NCBI RefSeq assembly: GCF_003600895.1
Contig: NZ_QYRP01000002.1
Span: 558,001 to 622,000 of the forward strand
Origin: Nocardioides cavernaquae
GTDB lineage: Bacteria; Actinomycetota; Actinomycetes; Propionibacteriales; Nocardioidaceae
Length of the DNA stretch: 64,000 nucleotides
Direction of reading: 5' to 3'
Under the pieces are notes generated by a model. The model was not told where the DNA came from and did no database searches. It saw nothing but the letters and a program-made list of their open reading frames with translations. Positions 24,102-32,530 of this stretch are shown here, in pieces; the stretch's first letter is position 1, and every line of letters begins with the position of its first letter. A program made the translations under genes and the position numbers.

Positions 24102-24138
24102 GCGAACGCGGCGCACTGCCCCGGGCTGACCGGCGGGG

Positions 24139-24918
24139 TCAGCCCCACCAGCCGAGGACGTCGCCGCCGATCCGCACGATGAAGGCGCCGACGACGAGGA
24201 TGAAGAAGACCCGCACGAAGCCGGCTCCCTTCGACACCGCCACCCGGGCGCCCAGATAGCCCCCGACCAGGTTGGCCACACCCATCGCCAGCCCAATCCC
24301 CCACAGCACAGCGCCCTGCGGAACGAAGACCACGAGCGCCGCGAGGTTCGTTGCCCAGTTGGCCATCCGGGCCTTGGCGGACGCCTCGAGGAACGAGTAG
24401 CCGAGCAGCCCGACCAGCGTCACCACGAAGAACGAGCCGGTGCCGGGGCCGAGCGCTCCGTCGTACGCACCGATGACGAGGCCGATCAGCATCGCACCGG
24501 CCAGGTGGCGGCGGTCGGCGTACTTGAGCTCCGTCTCGCCGCCCACCGATGGCCGGAACAGCACCCACGCGCCGATGACCAGGAGCGCCACGAGCACGAT
24601 CGGCTCGAACGCCTCACGCGGTATCTGCGAGGCGAGCAGTGCCCCCGCGAGCGAGCCGATGAAGGCGCAGATCATCAGCGGCACGAAGGTGCCCGGGTGC
24701 GGCCGGACACGACGGTAGTACGTCGCCGAGCTGACGCTCGTGCCGCAGATCGAGGCGAGCTTGTTCGTGGCGAGCAGCTGCACAGGAGACGCACCCGGCA
24801 GGCCGACCACCAGCGCGGGGAGCTGGATCAGCCCGCCACCGCCGACGACCGCGTCGACGAAGCCCGCGGAGAGCCCGGCCACGACCAGCAGGATGACGAC
24901 CGTGACGTCGAGATCCAT
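24139..24918 (-). CDS. TauE/SafE family sulfite/anion exporter
   Basis: Protein of 259 residues with about eight transmembrane helices. The family repeats are visible: GLSAGFVDAVVGGGGLIQLP near the N-terminus and GLVIGAYDGALGPGTGSFF in the middle. Such proteins move sulfite, sulfonates or other organic anions. It lies 9 bp downstream of cbs in the same direction, so a role in exporting sulfur compounds from transsulfuration is plausible but inferred. Confidence 0.87.
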   Translation of the reverse strand: MDLDVTVVILLVVAGLSAGFVDAVVGGGGLIQLPALVVGLPGASPVQLLATNKLASICGTSVSSATYYRRVRPHPGTFVPLMICAFIGSLAGALLASQIPREAFEPIVLVALLVIGAWVLFRPSVGGETELKYADRRHLAGAMLIGLVIGAYDGALGPGTGSFFVVTLVGLLGYSFLEASAKARMANWATNLAALVVFVPQGAVLWGIGLAMGVANLVGGYLGARVAVSKGAGFVRVFFILVVGAFIVRIGGDVLGWWG

Positions 24919-24927
24919 CAGGCGGGG

Positions 24928-26325
24928 CTAGGACCGGCCGCGCGCGATGTAGGCCAGGAAGTCCTGCCGGGTGACGACGCCGACGGGCTTGCCGTCCTCC
25001 TGGACCAGCAGCGCGTCGACCTCCTCCAGCGCAGTGACCGCCTCCGAGGCGGGCGCTCCGGCGCCGATCGTGTGCAGCGGCGGCGACATGTGCTTCTCGA
25101 CGGAGTCGGTCAGCTTGGCGTGGCCGGCGTAGAGCGCGTCGAGCAGGTCGCGCTCCGAGACCGACCCGGCGACCTCGGCGGCCACGACGGGCGGCTCGGC
25201 GCGGACCACGGGCATCTGGGACACGCCGTACTCCTGGAGGATCTGCACGGCCTCGGCGATCGTCTCCGTCGGGTGCGTGTGCACGAGGTCGGGCAGCTGG
25301 CCGGACTTGCCGCGAAGCACCTCGCCGACGGTCTTCTGCGCAGCGTCCTCGCTGCCGGTCGGGAAGCCGTAGCGGGCGAGCCACTCGTCGTTGAAAACCT
25401 TGGTCAGGTAGCCGCGGCCCGAGTCCGGGAGGAGTACGACGATGACCGCGTCGTCGCGTCCCTCGGCGGCGAGCTCCTCGGCGAGCTGCTTGGCCGCGAA
25501 GGCCGCCATGCCGGACGAACCGCCGACCAGCAGCGCCTCCTCGCGCGCCAGGCGCCGGGTGAACGCGAAGGAGTCAGCGTCGGAGACCTCGATGACCCGG
25601 TCGGCGATGGTGCGGTCGAAGCAGTCGGGCCAGAAGTCCTCGCCGACGCCTTCGACCAGGTACGGCCGGCCCGTGCCGCCGGAGTAGACGGAGCCCTCGG
25701 GGTCGGCACCGATGACCTGGATGTCGGGGTTCTGCTCCTTCAGGTAGCGACCGATGCCGCTGATCGTGCCGCCGGTGCCGACACCTGCGACGAAGTGGGT
25801 GATCTTGCCGTCGGTCTGCCTCCAGATCTCCGGACCGGTGGTCTCGTAGTGCGACCGCGGGTTGTTGGGGTTGGAGTACTGGTCGGGCTTCCAGGCGCCG
25901 GGCTGGGAGGCCAACCGGTCGCTCACGTTGTAGTAGGAGTCCGGGTGCTCGGGGGCCACCGCGGTCGGGCAGACGACCACCTCGGCGCCGTAGGCCTTGA
26001 GCACGTTGCGCTTGTCCTCGCTGACCTTGTCGGGGCACACGAAGATGCACTTGTAGCCCTTGGACTGCGCCACCATCGCCAGCCCGACACCGGTGTTGCC
26101 GGAGGTCGGCTCCACGATCGTGCCGCCGGGCTGGAGCGCGCCGGACGCCTCCGCCGCCTCGATCATGCGCGTCGCGATCCGGTCCTTCACGGACCCGCCC
26201 GGGTTGAGGTACTCGATCTTGGCCAGCACCATCGGGCCCTTGCCTGCGAGCCCGTCGAGCGACGTGTTCAGCCGCAGCAGCGGGGTGTTGCCGATGAGGT
26301 CCAGGAGCGAGTTCGCGTAGTCCAC
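24928..26325 (-). CDS. cbs: Cystathionine beta-synthase
   Basis: Protein of 465 residues. The fold-type II PLP domain has K47 in NPGGSVKDR, TSGNTGVGLA and GTGGTISGIG. Two C-terminal CBS domains (residues about 335-465) are present, as in actinobacterial and eukaryotic CBS, not in plain cysteine synthases (about 310 residues). It condenses serine and homocysteine to cystathionine. No heme-binding N-terminus is present. With metB in the window the cell has genes for transsulfuration. The gene leads an operon with the TauE exporter. Confidence 0.92.
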   Translation of the reverse strand: MDYANSLLDLIGNTPLLRLNTSLDGLAGKGPMVLAKIEYLNPGGSVKDRIATRMIEAAEASGALQPGGTIVEPTSGNTGVGLAMVAQSKGYKCIFVCPDKVSEDKRNVLKAYGAEVVVCPTAVAPEHPDSYYNVSDRLASQPGAWKPDQYSNPNNPRSHYETTGPEIWRQTDGKITHFVAGVGTGGTISGIGRYLKEQNPDIQVIGADPEGSVYSGGTGRPYLVEGVGEDFWPDCFDRTIADRVIEVSDADSFAFTRRLAREEALLVGGSSGMAAFAAKQLAEELAAEGRDDAVIVVLLPDSGRGYLTKVFNDEWLARYGFPTGSEDAAQKTVGEVLRGKSGQLPDLVHTHPTETIAEAVQILQEYGVSQMPVVRAEPPVVAAEVAGSVSERDLLDALYAGHAKLTDSVEKHMSPPLHTIGAGAPASEAVTALEEVDALLVQEDGKPVGVVTRQDFLAYIARGRS

Positions 26326-26362
26326 GCCCTCAGGCTAGCGGGGCGATCCGTAGAGTGGGCCC

Positions 26363-27367
26363 GTGGGGAAAGTGGACACCGCCCGCAGGATCGCCTCCGC
26401 CGCTGCAGTGAGCGGCGGAGGTTTGTCTGCGCTCGGACTCGGCGTCTACGGGCTCATGCGCGCTGAAGCCATGCTGGCCCGTAAGGCCATCGGCGACCCC
26501 TTGGAAGATCCGCCCCCCAACTCCTCGGGGTGGTACGGCCGCCGACGCCCGGGCCCCGCGATCAAGGTCGCCCTGCTCGGCGACTCCGGCGCCGCCGGCT
26601 ACGGCGTCGACCGGGTCGAGGACACGCCCGGCGCCCACCTCGGCACCGGCATCTCGACGTACGCCGACCGCCGGGTCTACCTCGGCTCGTTCGCGGTCGT
26701 CGGGGCGCAGACCTCGGACCTGATGGACCAGGTCGAGCGTGCGCTGCCGATCGAGCCGGACGTCGTCGTGATCTCCATCGGCGGCAACGACGTCACCCAC
26801 GGCGTGACCCCGGCCCGGTCCGTCGAGCACCTCGAGCCCTGTCTCGGCCGGCTCCGCGCAGCCGGCATCCAGATCGTCTTCGGCACGTGTCCCGACCTGG
26901 GCACCGTGCGCCCGATCAACCCGCCGTTGCGCCAGTGGGCGCGCGTGATGTCGCGCCGGCTCGCGGCGGCCCAGGCCGTGGCCGTCGTCCAGGCCAACGG
27001 CCGCTCGGTGTCCCTGGGGTCGATCCTCGGTCCCGAGTTCGACGCCCGTCCGCTCGACCTCTTCGGCCCGGACCAGTTCCACCCGTCTGCCGAGGGCTAC
27101 GAGCACCTCGCCGCGGTGCTTCTTCCGTCCACGCTGGCCGCGCTCGGGCTCACGCCCGTCGACGACGCGCCGGTGGCCGGCCGCGGCGAAGGCGTCCTGC
27201 TGCTCTCCCGCGCGGCCACCGAGGCCGCCCGCACCCCGGGCACCGAGCTCGACGGCACCGCCTCCGCACGTCGCGGCGTACGCGGCAAGCTGGTCGAGCT
27301 GCGGCACCGTCGCCGCCAGCCGCACATCGAGTCCGAGTCGCCCGACAGCGAGCTCGAGCCCGCCTGA
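26363..27367 (+). CDS. SGNH/GDSL-family hydrolase
   Basis: Protein of 334 residues from GTG 26363. An N-terminal hydrophobic segment (residues 8-28) is weak as a signal anchor. The catalytic blocks are present: LLGDSGAAGYG (block I Ser), ISIGGNDV (block III Asn), and DQFHPSAEGY (block V Asp-His). The C-terminus from about 260 is Arg/Glu-rich and disordered in appearance. It is an esterase or lipase of the SGNH class with unknown substrate. It is divergent from cbs with a 37-bp gap that must hold both promoters or leaderless starts. Confidence 0.85.
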   Translation: MGKVDTARRIASAAAVSGGGLSALGLGVYGLMRAEAMLARKAIGDPLEDPPPNSSGWYGRRRPGPAIKVALLGDSGAAGYGVDRVEDTPGAHLGTGISTYADRRVYLGSFAVVGAQTSDLMDQVERALPIEPDVVVISIGGNDVTHGVTPARSVEHLEPCLGRLRAAGIQIVFGTCPDLGTVRPINPPLRQWARVMSRRLAAAQAVAVVQANGRSVSLGSILGPEFDARPLDLFGPDQFHPSAEGYEHLAAVLLPSTLAALGLTPVDDAPVAGRGEGVLLLSRAATEAARTPGTELDGTASARRGVRGKLVELRHRRRQPHIESESPDSELEPA

Positions 27368-27430
27368 CCTCCGGCCCTTGCCCGAGGGCCCACATCGCCG
27401 ATCCCGGACACCTGGGCCCCTGGAACGGCA

Positions 27431-27461
27431 CGAGGCCCCTCCCGACGTGGGAGGGGCCTCG
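27431..27461. terminator. 13-bp perfect GC-rich hairpin
   Basis: CGAGGCCCCTCCC (27431-27443) pairs perfectly with GGGAGGGGCCTCG (27449-27461) around loop GACGT. It lies between the convergent SGNH hydrolase stop (27367) and the end of the Bax-inhibitor-like gene (27525), a strong bidirectional terminator candidate. Confidence 0.85.
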
Positions 27462-27524
27462 CGGATTCCGGGCGGGCTGCTCGTCGCTGGTCGAGCTCGC
27501 TACACGGAACCTGGTCTTGAGTCG

Positions 27525-28391
27525 TCAGTCCTGGTTCAGGATCGAGAGCAGGCGCAGCAGGTAGAAGTAGACCATCACCAGGCTGGCCGTCAGTCCGAAC
27601 GCAGCGGTCCACGCGAAGCGCTGCGAGACGCCGGCGGCGATGCCGCGCTCGACCATGTCGAAGTCAAGAAGCAGGCCCACGACACCGAAGCCCAGGCCAG
27701 CGAGGGCGAAGACGAAGCCCATGCCGCCGTCGCCGAACAGGCCCAGACCGTTGCCGAACGCGCTCAGCACCATCTCCAGGAGCATCAGGCCGAGGAAGCC
27801 GAACGACGCGGCGATGAAGCCGCGGCGGAACTTGTCCCCGATCTTGATGTTGAAGAACTTGTACGCCGCGAGCATGCCGCCCGCGGCGGCGATCGTGCCG
27901 AGAATCGCCTGCATGACGATCGGGCTGTCGACCTGCGCCTGGATGACCTTGCTGATGCCACCCATGAAGAGGCCCTCGAGCGCGGCGTACGCGAGCACGA
28001 GGCCGGGGCTGAGCATGGACTTCTTGAAGGCGGCGACGAGACCGATGATCAGGCCACCGATCATGCCGACGGCGGTGAGGCCGATCAGCATGCCGTAGTT
28101 GCCGTCGGCGGTGCTGATGTCTCCGGTGCCGAACCAGAGGGCAGCCGCGACAACGACGACGAGACCGAGCGAGATGCCGGTCTTCTGGACGACGTCATCG
28201 ATCGTCAGCGCGCGATCGGCCTGGACCGGAGCGCCCGGCGTGCCGGTGCCCCAGCTCGACGCATCGCCGTACTGCTGGCCGGGGGCCGGGTAGGCCGCGC
28301 CCGCACCGGGGTAGGTCTGGTTGCCGTAGGTGCTCGCACCCTGGCCGTTGAAGGCCGGGGAGTTGTTGAACACCGGGTTGTTGCTGTTCAT
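27525..28391 (-). CDS. Bax inhibitor-1/YccA family membrane protein
   Basis: Protein of 288 residues. A hydrophilic, Asn/Gln/Gly/Pro-rich N-terminus of about 65 residues precedes seven transmembrane helices. The last helix pair ends YFYLLRLLSILNQD. Length and arrangement match the actinobacterial YccA/BI-1 type membrane proteins, pH-sensitive calcium-leak-type channels in studied homologues; the role in bacteria is unsettled. The ATG at 28391 is preceded by AGGAGACCTCATG-type spacing (TAGGAGACC). Confidence 0.88.
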   Translation of the reverse strand: MNSNNPVFNNSPAFNGQGASTYGNQTYPGAGAAYPAPGQQYGDASSWGTGTPGAPVQADRALTIDDVVQKTGISLGLVVVVAAALWFGTGDISTADGNYGMLIGLTAVGMIGGLIIGLVAAFKKSMLSPGLVLAYAALEGLFMGGISKVIQAQVDSPIVMQAILGTIAAAGGMLAAYKFFNIKIGDKFRRGFIAASFGFLGLMLLEMVLSAFGNGLGLFGDGGMGFVFALAGLGFGVVGLLLDFDMVERGIAAGVSQRFAWTAAFGLTASLVMVYFYLLRLLSILNQD

Positions 28392-28506
28392 GAGGTCTCC
28401 TAGTGAAGGCCTGGAGGGCGCCGTCTCCCTGACGGGTCGCACCGTGCACCACCAGTCTAGGCAGCGCGGTACTGATGACAACGTCTGAGGCGAATCCCGC
28501 GTTCCC

Positions 28507-28536
28507 GAATCCAGCCAGATCCAGCCGAATCCAGCC
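28507..28536. repeat. Three 10-bp tandem ATCCAGCC repeats
   Basis: ATCCAGCC recurs at 28509-28516, 28519-28526 and 28529-28536 in an exact 10-bp period, with variable dinucleotides between. It is in the gap between the convergently placed ends of a MarR regulator and the upstream region of the Bax-inhibitor-like gene. One helical turn spacing could favour protein binding. I see no further function. Confidence 0.4.
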
Positions 28537-28572
28537 GGGATCGTCCGGAATCACGTCAGGATCGCGCCTGAA

Positions 28573-29022
28573 TCAGTCGAGCGCCTCGAGCAGCCGGTCG
28601 GTCAGGCGGCCCAGGTCGGCGTACTCCTCCGGCGTGAGGTGGTCGACGACGAGGCGCCGCACGGACTCGACGTGGCCCGGCGCGGCCGCCCCGATGGTCT
28701 CGCGACCCTCCTCGGTGATGCCGACGAACGAACCCCTGCCGTCCTCCACGCACTCCGAGCGCTCGACGAGCCCGCGGCCCTGCATGCGCTTGAGCTGGTG
28801 GGAGACCCGGCTGCGCTCCCAGCCGAGCTCATCGGCGAGCTCCGAGATCCGGACCCGACCGGACGGGACATCGGTGAGCTTGACCAGGACGGCGAAGTCC
28901 GCCATCGAGAGGTCGGAGGCCGCGGCCATGTCGCGGGCCAGGGTCGCATTGAGCTCGCGGTTGAGGCGCAGCCAGTTGCGCCAGATCCGCTGCTGTTCGT
29001 CGGTGAGCCACTCGGTCGTCAT
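28573..29022 (-). CDS. MarR-family transcriptional regulator
   Basis: Protein of 149 residues with a winged helix in the middle (MADFAVLVKLTDVPSGRVRISELADELGWERSRVSHQLKRMQGRGLV, shown in part) and helical dimerisation ends. It is divergent from yceI-like 29146, and the gap contains two TGACACATCAC repeats. Such regulators usually repress a neighbouring gene and respond to small phenolic or oxidising ligands. Regulation of the YceI gene is inferred from layout. Confidence 0.88.
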   Translation of the reverse strand: MTTEWLTDEQQRIWRNWLRLNRELNATLARDMAAASDLSMADFAVLVKLTDVPSGRVRISELADELGWERSRVSHQLKRMQGRGLVERSECVEDGRGSFVGITEEGRETIGAAAPGHVESVRRLVVDHLTPEEYADLGRLTDRLLEALD

Positions 29023-29043
29023 GAAGACATCATACGGGAATAG

Positions 29044-29088
29044 TTGACACATCACACAGAGTTGAGCAAGATGTAGATGACACATCAC
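29044..29088 (+). promoter_or_regulatory. Repeated operator-like sites in the MarR/YceI gap
   Basis: TGACACATCAC occurs at 29045-29055 and 29078-29088, 33 bp apart (about three helical turns). The first overlaps a TTGACA -35 candidate, with CAAGAT 17 bp later as -10 for the YceI gene. Each copy includes GATG/TTGA-ACA-CATC, a partial inverted repeat. They are candidate MarR sites. Confidence 0.5.
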
Positions 29089-29145
29089 CCACTGGCGATG
29101 TTCCCCATCTTGAACACCACCGAACCCACCACTGAGGAGAACCCC

Positions 29146-29706
29146 ATGAGCACCGCAACCGTTCCCGCCACGCTGACCGACCTGACCGGCACCTGGGCCC
29201 TGGACCCGAGCCACTCCCGCGTCGGCTTCGTTGCCCGCCACGCGATGGTCACCAAGGTCCGCGGCGCGTTCAACGAGTTCGAGGGCACCGCGACCATCGG
29301 CTCCGACATCAACGACACCGCCATCGCGCTGACGATCCAGGTCGGTTCGGTCGACACCCGCAACGCCGACCGCGACGGCCACCTGAAGTCCGGCGACTTC
29401 CTCGAGATCGAGAAGTACCCGACGATCACGTTCACCTCCACCTCGACCAAGGCCGTGGGCTCGACCCTCGAGGTCACGGGCGACCTGACCATCAAGGACA
29501 CCACCAAGTCGATCACCATCCCGTTCGAGTTCGAGGGCGCTGCGCTCGACCCGTTCGGCAACGTGCGCGTCGGCTTCGAGGGCTCCGTCGCGATCAACCG
29601 TCGTGACTACGGTGTCACCTGGAACGCGGCCCTCGAGACCGGTGGCGTCCTGGTCAGCGACAAGATCACCCTCGAGTTCGAGGTCTCCGCGATCAAGTCC
29701 GCCTGA
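29146..29706 (+). CDS. YceI family protein
   Basis: Protein of 186 residues starting at ATG 29146 with GAGGAGA upstream. The lipocalin-like YceI pattern is clear: WALDPSHSRVGFVARHAMVTKVRGAFNEFEG, in parts, then the GYFLEIEKYPTITFTST-type strand (here DFLEIEKYPTITFTS) and FEVSAI at the end. YceI proteins bind isoprenoid or fatty-acid-like ligands. There is no signal peptide, so this one is cytoplasmic. Divergent MarR regulator upstream. Confidence 0.93.
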   Translation: MSTATVPATLTDLTGTWALDPSHSRVGFVARHAMVTKVRGAFNEFEGTATIGSDINDTAIALTIQVGSVDTRNADRDGHLKSGDFLEIEKYPTITFTSTSTKAVGSTLEVTGDLTIKDTTKSITIPFEFEGAALDPFGNVRVGFEGSVAINRRDYGVTWNAALETGGVLVSDKITLEFEVSAIKSA

Positions 29707-29783
29707 CCCGCACCGCCCCGCACCCGCACCGCACCGCACTGAACCGGCCCACCCCGGCCCCTCGACGTACAAGGAGCAAGTCA

Positions 29784-30098
29784 ATGGCCAGCCCCGAGAT
29801 CGAAGTCCGCGACAACCCGACCGAGCACCGCTACGAGATCCACGTCGACGGCGCGCTCGCCGGATTCACGGTCTACGAGCCCGGCGAGAGCTTCCTCGCC
29901 TTCGTGCACACCGAGGTCGACGATGCGTACGCCGGGCAGGGGCTCGCCAAGGTCCTCGTCACCGAGACCCTGGACGACGTCCGCAAGCGCGGACTCGCGG
30001 TCTTGCCGTTCTGCCCCTACGTGCGGGGTTTCATCTCGAAGAACCCCGGGTACGTTGATCTGGTGCCGGAGTCCGAGCGCGCGAAGTTCGGCCTCTGA
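29784..30098 (+). CDS. GNAT-type N-acetyltransferase-like protein
   Basis: Protein of 104 residues with AAGGAGCAAG upstream. The short GNAT/YjdJ (Gcn5-related) fold is visible: RYEIHVDGALAGFTVY, FVHTEVDDAYAGQGLAKVLV (acetyl-CoA loop), and VLPFCPYVRGFISKNPGYVDLVP. The family is small and lacks a defined substrate in actinobacteria. It follows the YceI gene after 77 bp. Confidence 0.85.
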   Translation: MASPEIEVRDNPTEHRYEIHVDGALAGFTVYEPGESFLAFVHTEVDDAYAGQGLAKVLVTETLDDVRKRGLAVLPFCPYVRGFISKNPGYVDLVPESERAKFGL

Positions 30099-30181
30099 GC
30101 CACACCCCGAGAGGGCCCGCGAACGCAGCATCCCCCCGATGCGTCGCGGGCTCTCGCGGATTTCCGGCGAGGTTGCCGGAG

Positions 30182-30255
30182 TGCCCCCGGTGGGGCTCGA
30201 ACCCACACTGGGCCGCTTTTAAGGCGGCTGCCTCTGCCGATTGGGCTACGGGGGC
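30182..30255 (-). tRNA. tRNA with UAA anticodon (Leu), short variable arm
   Basis: On the minus strand a 74-base cloverleaf forms. Acceptor GCCCCCG pairs with CGGGGGC and the discriminator is A. The anticodon stem GCCGC/GCGGC encloses loop CTTAAAA (anticodon TAA, codon UUA, Leu). The T stem GTGGG/CCCAC encloses TTCGAGC. The D-arm uses a GCC/GGC stem. The variable region is only about 5 bases, whereas bacterial tRNA-Leu normally has a long variable arm. CCA is not encoded. UUA is rare in such GC-rich genes. The amino acid is inferred only from the anticodon. Confidence 0.8.
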
Positions 30256-30327
30256 GCACCAACACTAGGGGGTCCCGCTTCAGGGGCGCCGCAGCCGTCG
30301 GCCCACCCGGCCCGCTAGCGTGCCGAC

Positions 30328-31155
30328 ATGACCGAGCTCCCGTCCGGCCGGATCCCGCCGGCCCAGATTCAGTTCGCGCAGGCTGCTGACGGCCCGCTTG
30401 CCTACGTACGCCGCGGCGAGGGCCCGCCGCTGCTGCTGGTCATGGGCGTCGCCGGCCACCACAGGATGTGGAGCGAGGAGTTCCTCGCCGCGCTTGCCGA
30501 GCAGTTCGACGTCGTGGCGTTCGACAACCGCGGCATCGGCGAGAGCTTCCTTGCGGCGTCGGGCTTCACCCTGGACGACCTGGCGGCGGACGCGGTGGCG
30601 GTCATGGACCACGTCGGCTGGGACAGCGCGCACGTCGTCGGCATCTCGATGGGCGGCGCGATCGCACAGCTGGTCGCCCTCGACCACCCGGCACGCGTCC
30701 GGACGCTGACGCTCGGCTGCACGTGGGCCGAGGGCTCGGACGCCTGGGCGCCGGGTGTCGGCAAGCTCGCCGAGGCTGCCACGAGTGGAGATGTCGCGAC
30801 CGCGGCCCGCCTGATGTTCGAGGCCAACGTCTCCCCCGGCTTCGCCGCAGAATCGGGTCACTTCAAGGAGTTCACCGAGATCGCCGGATCGGTCAAGGTC
30901 CCCGGCCCGGTGGTGCTCATGCAGATGAACGCCGCGATCGCACACGACACCACCTCGCGGCTCGGTTTGCTCGAGCGGCCGACCCTCGTCGTACACGGCA
31001 CGGCCGACGACGTCATCAAGCACGAGGCGGGCGAGCGTCTCGCGGCCGCCATCCCGGGCGCGACCCTCGACCTCTGGGACGGCGTCGGGCACCTGTTCTT
31101 CTGGGAGCAGCCCCAACGAGCCGCCGACGCGATCGCCGCCCACGCGCTGGGCTGA
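30328..31155 (+). CDS. Alpha/beta-fold hydrolase
   Basis: Protein of 275 residues. The N-terminal strand LAYVRRGEGPPLLLVMG, the DNRGIGES loop, nucleophile Ser in GISMGGAIAQ, a later HGTADDV Asp, and the final His in GVGHLFFWE give the complete alpha/beta-hydrolase triad. It is cytoplasmic and of unknown substrate. The DNRGIGES segment is typical of the lactonase or enol-lactone hydrolase-like group. It is followed by a double hairpin facing the uracil-DNA glycosylase gene. Confidence 0.85.
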   Translation: MTELPSGRIPPAQIQFAQAADGPLAYVRRGEGPPLLLVMGVAGHHRMWSEEFLAALAEQFDVVAFDNRGIGESFLAASGFTLDDLAADAVAVMDHVGWDSAHVVGISMGGAIAQLVALDHPARVRTLTLGCTWAEGSDAWAPGVGKLAEAATSGDVATAARLMFEANVSPGFAAESGHFKEFTEIAGSVKVPGPVVLMQMNAAIAHDTTSRLGLLERPTLVVHGTADDVIKHEAGERLAAAIPGATLDLWDGVGHLFFWEQPQRAADAIAAHALG

Positions 31156-31180
31156 TCCGCCCGCACTTCGCGCGCGTTTC

Positions 31181-31242
31181 GGGCACTTGTCGTGGCGTGC
31201 ACGGCACGACAGGTGCCCGTTTCACCGGCCGGCCGGTGAAAC
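31181..31242. terminator. Two adjacent hairpins between convergent genes
   Basis: The first stem GGGCACTTGTCGTG (31181-31194) pairs with CACGACAGGTGCCC (31205-31218) with one T-G wobble. Immediately after it, 31219-31242 is a perfect 24-bp palindrome whose half is GTTTCACCGGCC. They fill the gap between the hydrolase stop (31155) and the glycosylase end (31252), and are likely terminators for both. Confidence 0.75.
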
Positions 31243-31251
31243 CGCGAGCGG

Positions 31252-32088
31252 TCAGCGGAGCGCGGCGGCCTCGCCGAGCACCGCGTCGAGCATCTCCTCG
31301 GTCAGGCGGCCGGTGAAGGTGTTCTGCTGGCTGGGGTGATAGCTGCCGAGCAGCACGACCTCGCGACCGTCCGGACCCGTCAGCACAGCCCGGGCACCGT
31401 GACCGAACTTCGGCTTCGGGCGGGGCGCGGCGTACCCGGCAGCGCGGAAGGACCGCAACGCGGCATCCCACCCGTAGGAGCCGAGGGCAACGACTGCGCG
31501 GACGTGCGGCGCAACCAGAGCCACCTCGGCATGCAGCCAGGGGGCGCAGGTGTCGCGCTCCTCGATCGTCGGCTTGTTGTCCGGCGGCGCACAGCGGACC
31601 GCCGCGGCCATGCGGGTGTCGATGAGCTGCTGCCCGTCTCCAGCATGCTCGCTCGTCGGCTGGACGGCGAGGCCCACCCGGTGGAGGGACGCGAAGAGCC
31701 AGTCGCCCGAGCGGTCTCCGGTGAAGATCCGGCCCGTGCGGTTGCCGCCGTGCGCGGCGGGCGCCAGTCCGACGATCAGCACGCGCGGCGTCGTGGAGCC
31801 CCAGCCGGCGATCGGGCGACCCCAGTAGGGCTGGTCCGCGAACGAGGCGCGCTTCTCCACCGCCACCTTCTCCCTCCAGGCCACCAACCGTGGGCATGCC
31901 CGGCACACCGACACCCCGGAGTCCAGGACGGCGAGACTGCCGGCGTCCGCACCGTTGCGGACACCGGCAGCCGAAGTCGCCGGTGACGTTCCGGGCAGGA
32001 AGGGGTCGTCCGGCCACCCGCTCGGGGAAACGGGTGACGTGAACGTGTCACCGGTGACGGGGTGCGGGCGGAGGGATGTCACCCGCAC
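31252..32088 (-). CDS. Uracil-DNA glycosylase, family 5 (UdgB-like)
   Basis: Protein of 278 residues from GTG 32088. The motif A segment [14 protein letters not shown] and motif [12 protein letters not shown] match family-5 uracil-DNA glycosylases. Cysteines C62/C65 (CRACPR) with the later CAPPDN and CAPW Cys would bind an iron-sulfur cluster. Family-5 enzymes lack the usual polar catalytic residue in motif A, consistent with the Ala here. It removes uracil and deaminated bases from DNA. The first about 50 residues are poorly conserved in appearance, so the true start may be later. Confidence 0.85.
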   Translation of the reverse strand: MRVTSLRPHPVTGDTFTSPVSPSGWPDDPFLPGTSPATSAAGVRNGADAGSLAVLDSGVSVCRACPRLVAWREKVAVEKRASFADQPYWGRPIAGWGSTTPRVLIVGLAPAAHGGNRTGRIFTGDRSGDWLFASLHRVGLAVQPTSEHAGDGQQLIDTRMAAAVRCAPPDNKPTIEERDTCAPWLHAEVALVAPHVRAVVALGSYGWDAALRSFRAAGYAAPRPKPKFGHGARAVLTGPDGREVVLLGSYHPSQQNTFTGRLTEEMLDAVLGEAAALR

Positions 32089-32115
32089 ATCTTGCCGCCG
32101 ACCGGGCCCGGTCCG

Positions 32116-32445
32116 TCAGGCCGGCCCCATCAGCGGATCAGGTCGGTCGCGGTTGTTCTCCAGGGGCGAGCGGCTCATGCCCGCTGCCGGGCCGGTCTCC
32201 GGCGACATGTCGGTCAACAACGGATCGGCAGGGTCGAACCGCTCCGACCCGTCGGGAAGATCGCTGCCCACCGTGTGGCGCACCTTCCCGGCGGCGGCCA
32301 TCACCTTCTCGCGGGCTACCTCACTCGCGTGGGGCGCCTCGTGCATCGCGTGCCGGATCTGCTCGTAGCGCTGCCGCCCGGCCTTGGCCCCGAGCACGTA
32401 TCCGACGCCACCCGCGGCCAGCATGCTCATCCTGTGAATACGCAT
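32116..32445 (-). CDS. Small protein with Gly-rich membrane-like segment
   Basis: Protein of 109 residues. The N-terminus MSMLAAGGVGYVLGAKAGRQRYEQI (given in part) is a short hydrophobic segment followed by a basic helix, a pattern frequent in actinobacterial YtxH-like small proteins. The rest is charged and low-complexity. Function unknown. It sits between the glycosylase and ppx genes in the same direction. Confidence 0.55.
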   Translation of the reverse strand: MRIHRMSMLAAGGVGYVLGAKAGRQRYEQIRHAMHEAPHASEVAREKVMAAAGKVRHTVGSDLPDGSERFDPADPLLTDMSPETGPAAGMSRSPLENNRDRPDPLMGPA

Positions 32446-32530
32446 GTCTGTCTCCCTTCGTCGCCTGGTCAGTGCCCAGGATGACGACGGGTAAACCCCT
32501 CACACCTTCGACCAGCCGTTGAGGGTCGGC

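Noticed and set aside
24505..26466. Long plus-strand open frame opposite the TauE and cbs genes
   Set aside because: It is antisense to two well-conserved genes and its translation is low-complexity Arg/Asp/Val-rich, a typical high-GC shadow.
30182..30255. bldA-type tRNA-Leu
   Set aside because: The classical long variable arm is absent, so I report the gene as a UAA-anticodon tRNA without naming it bldA.
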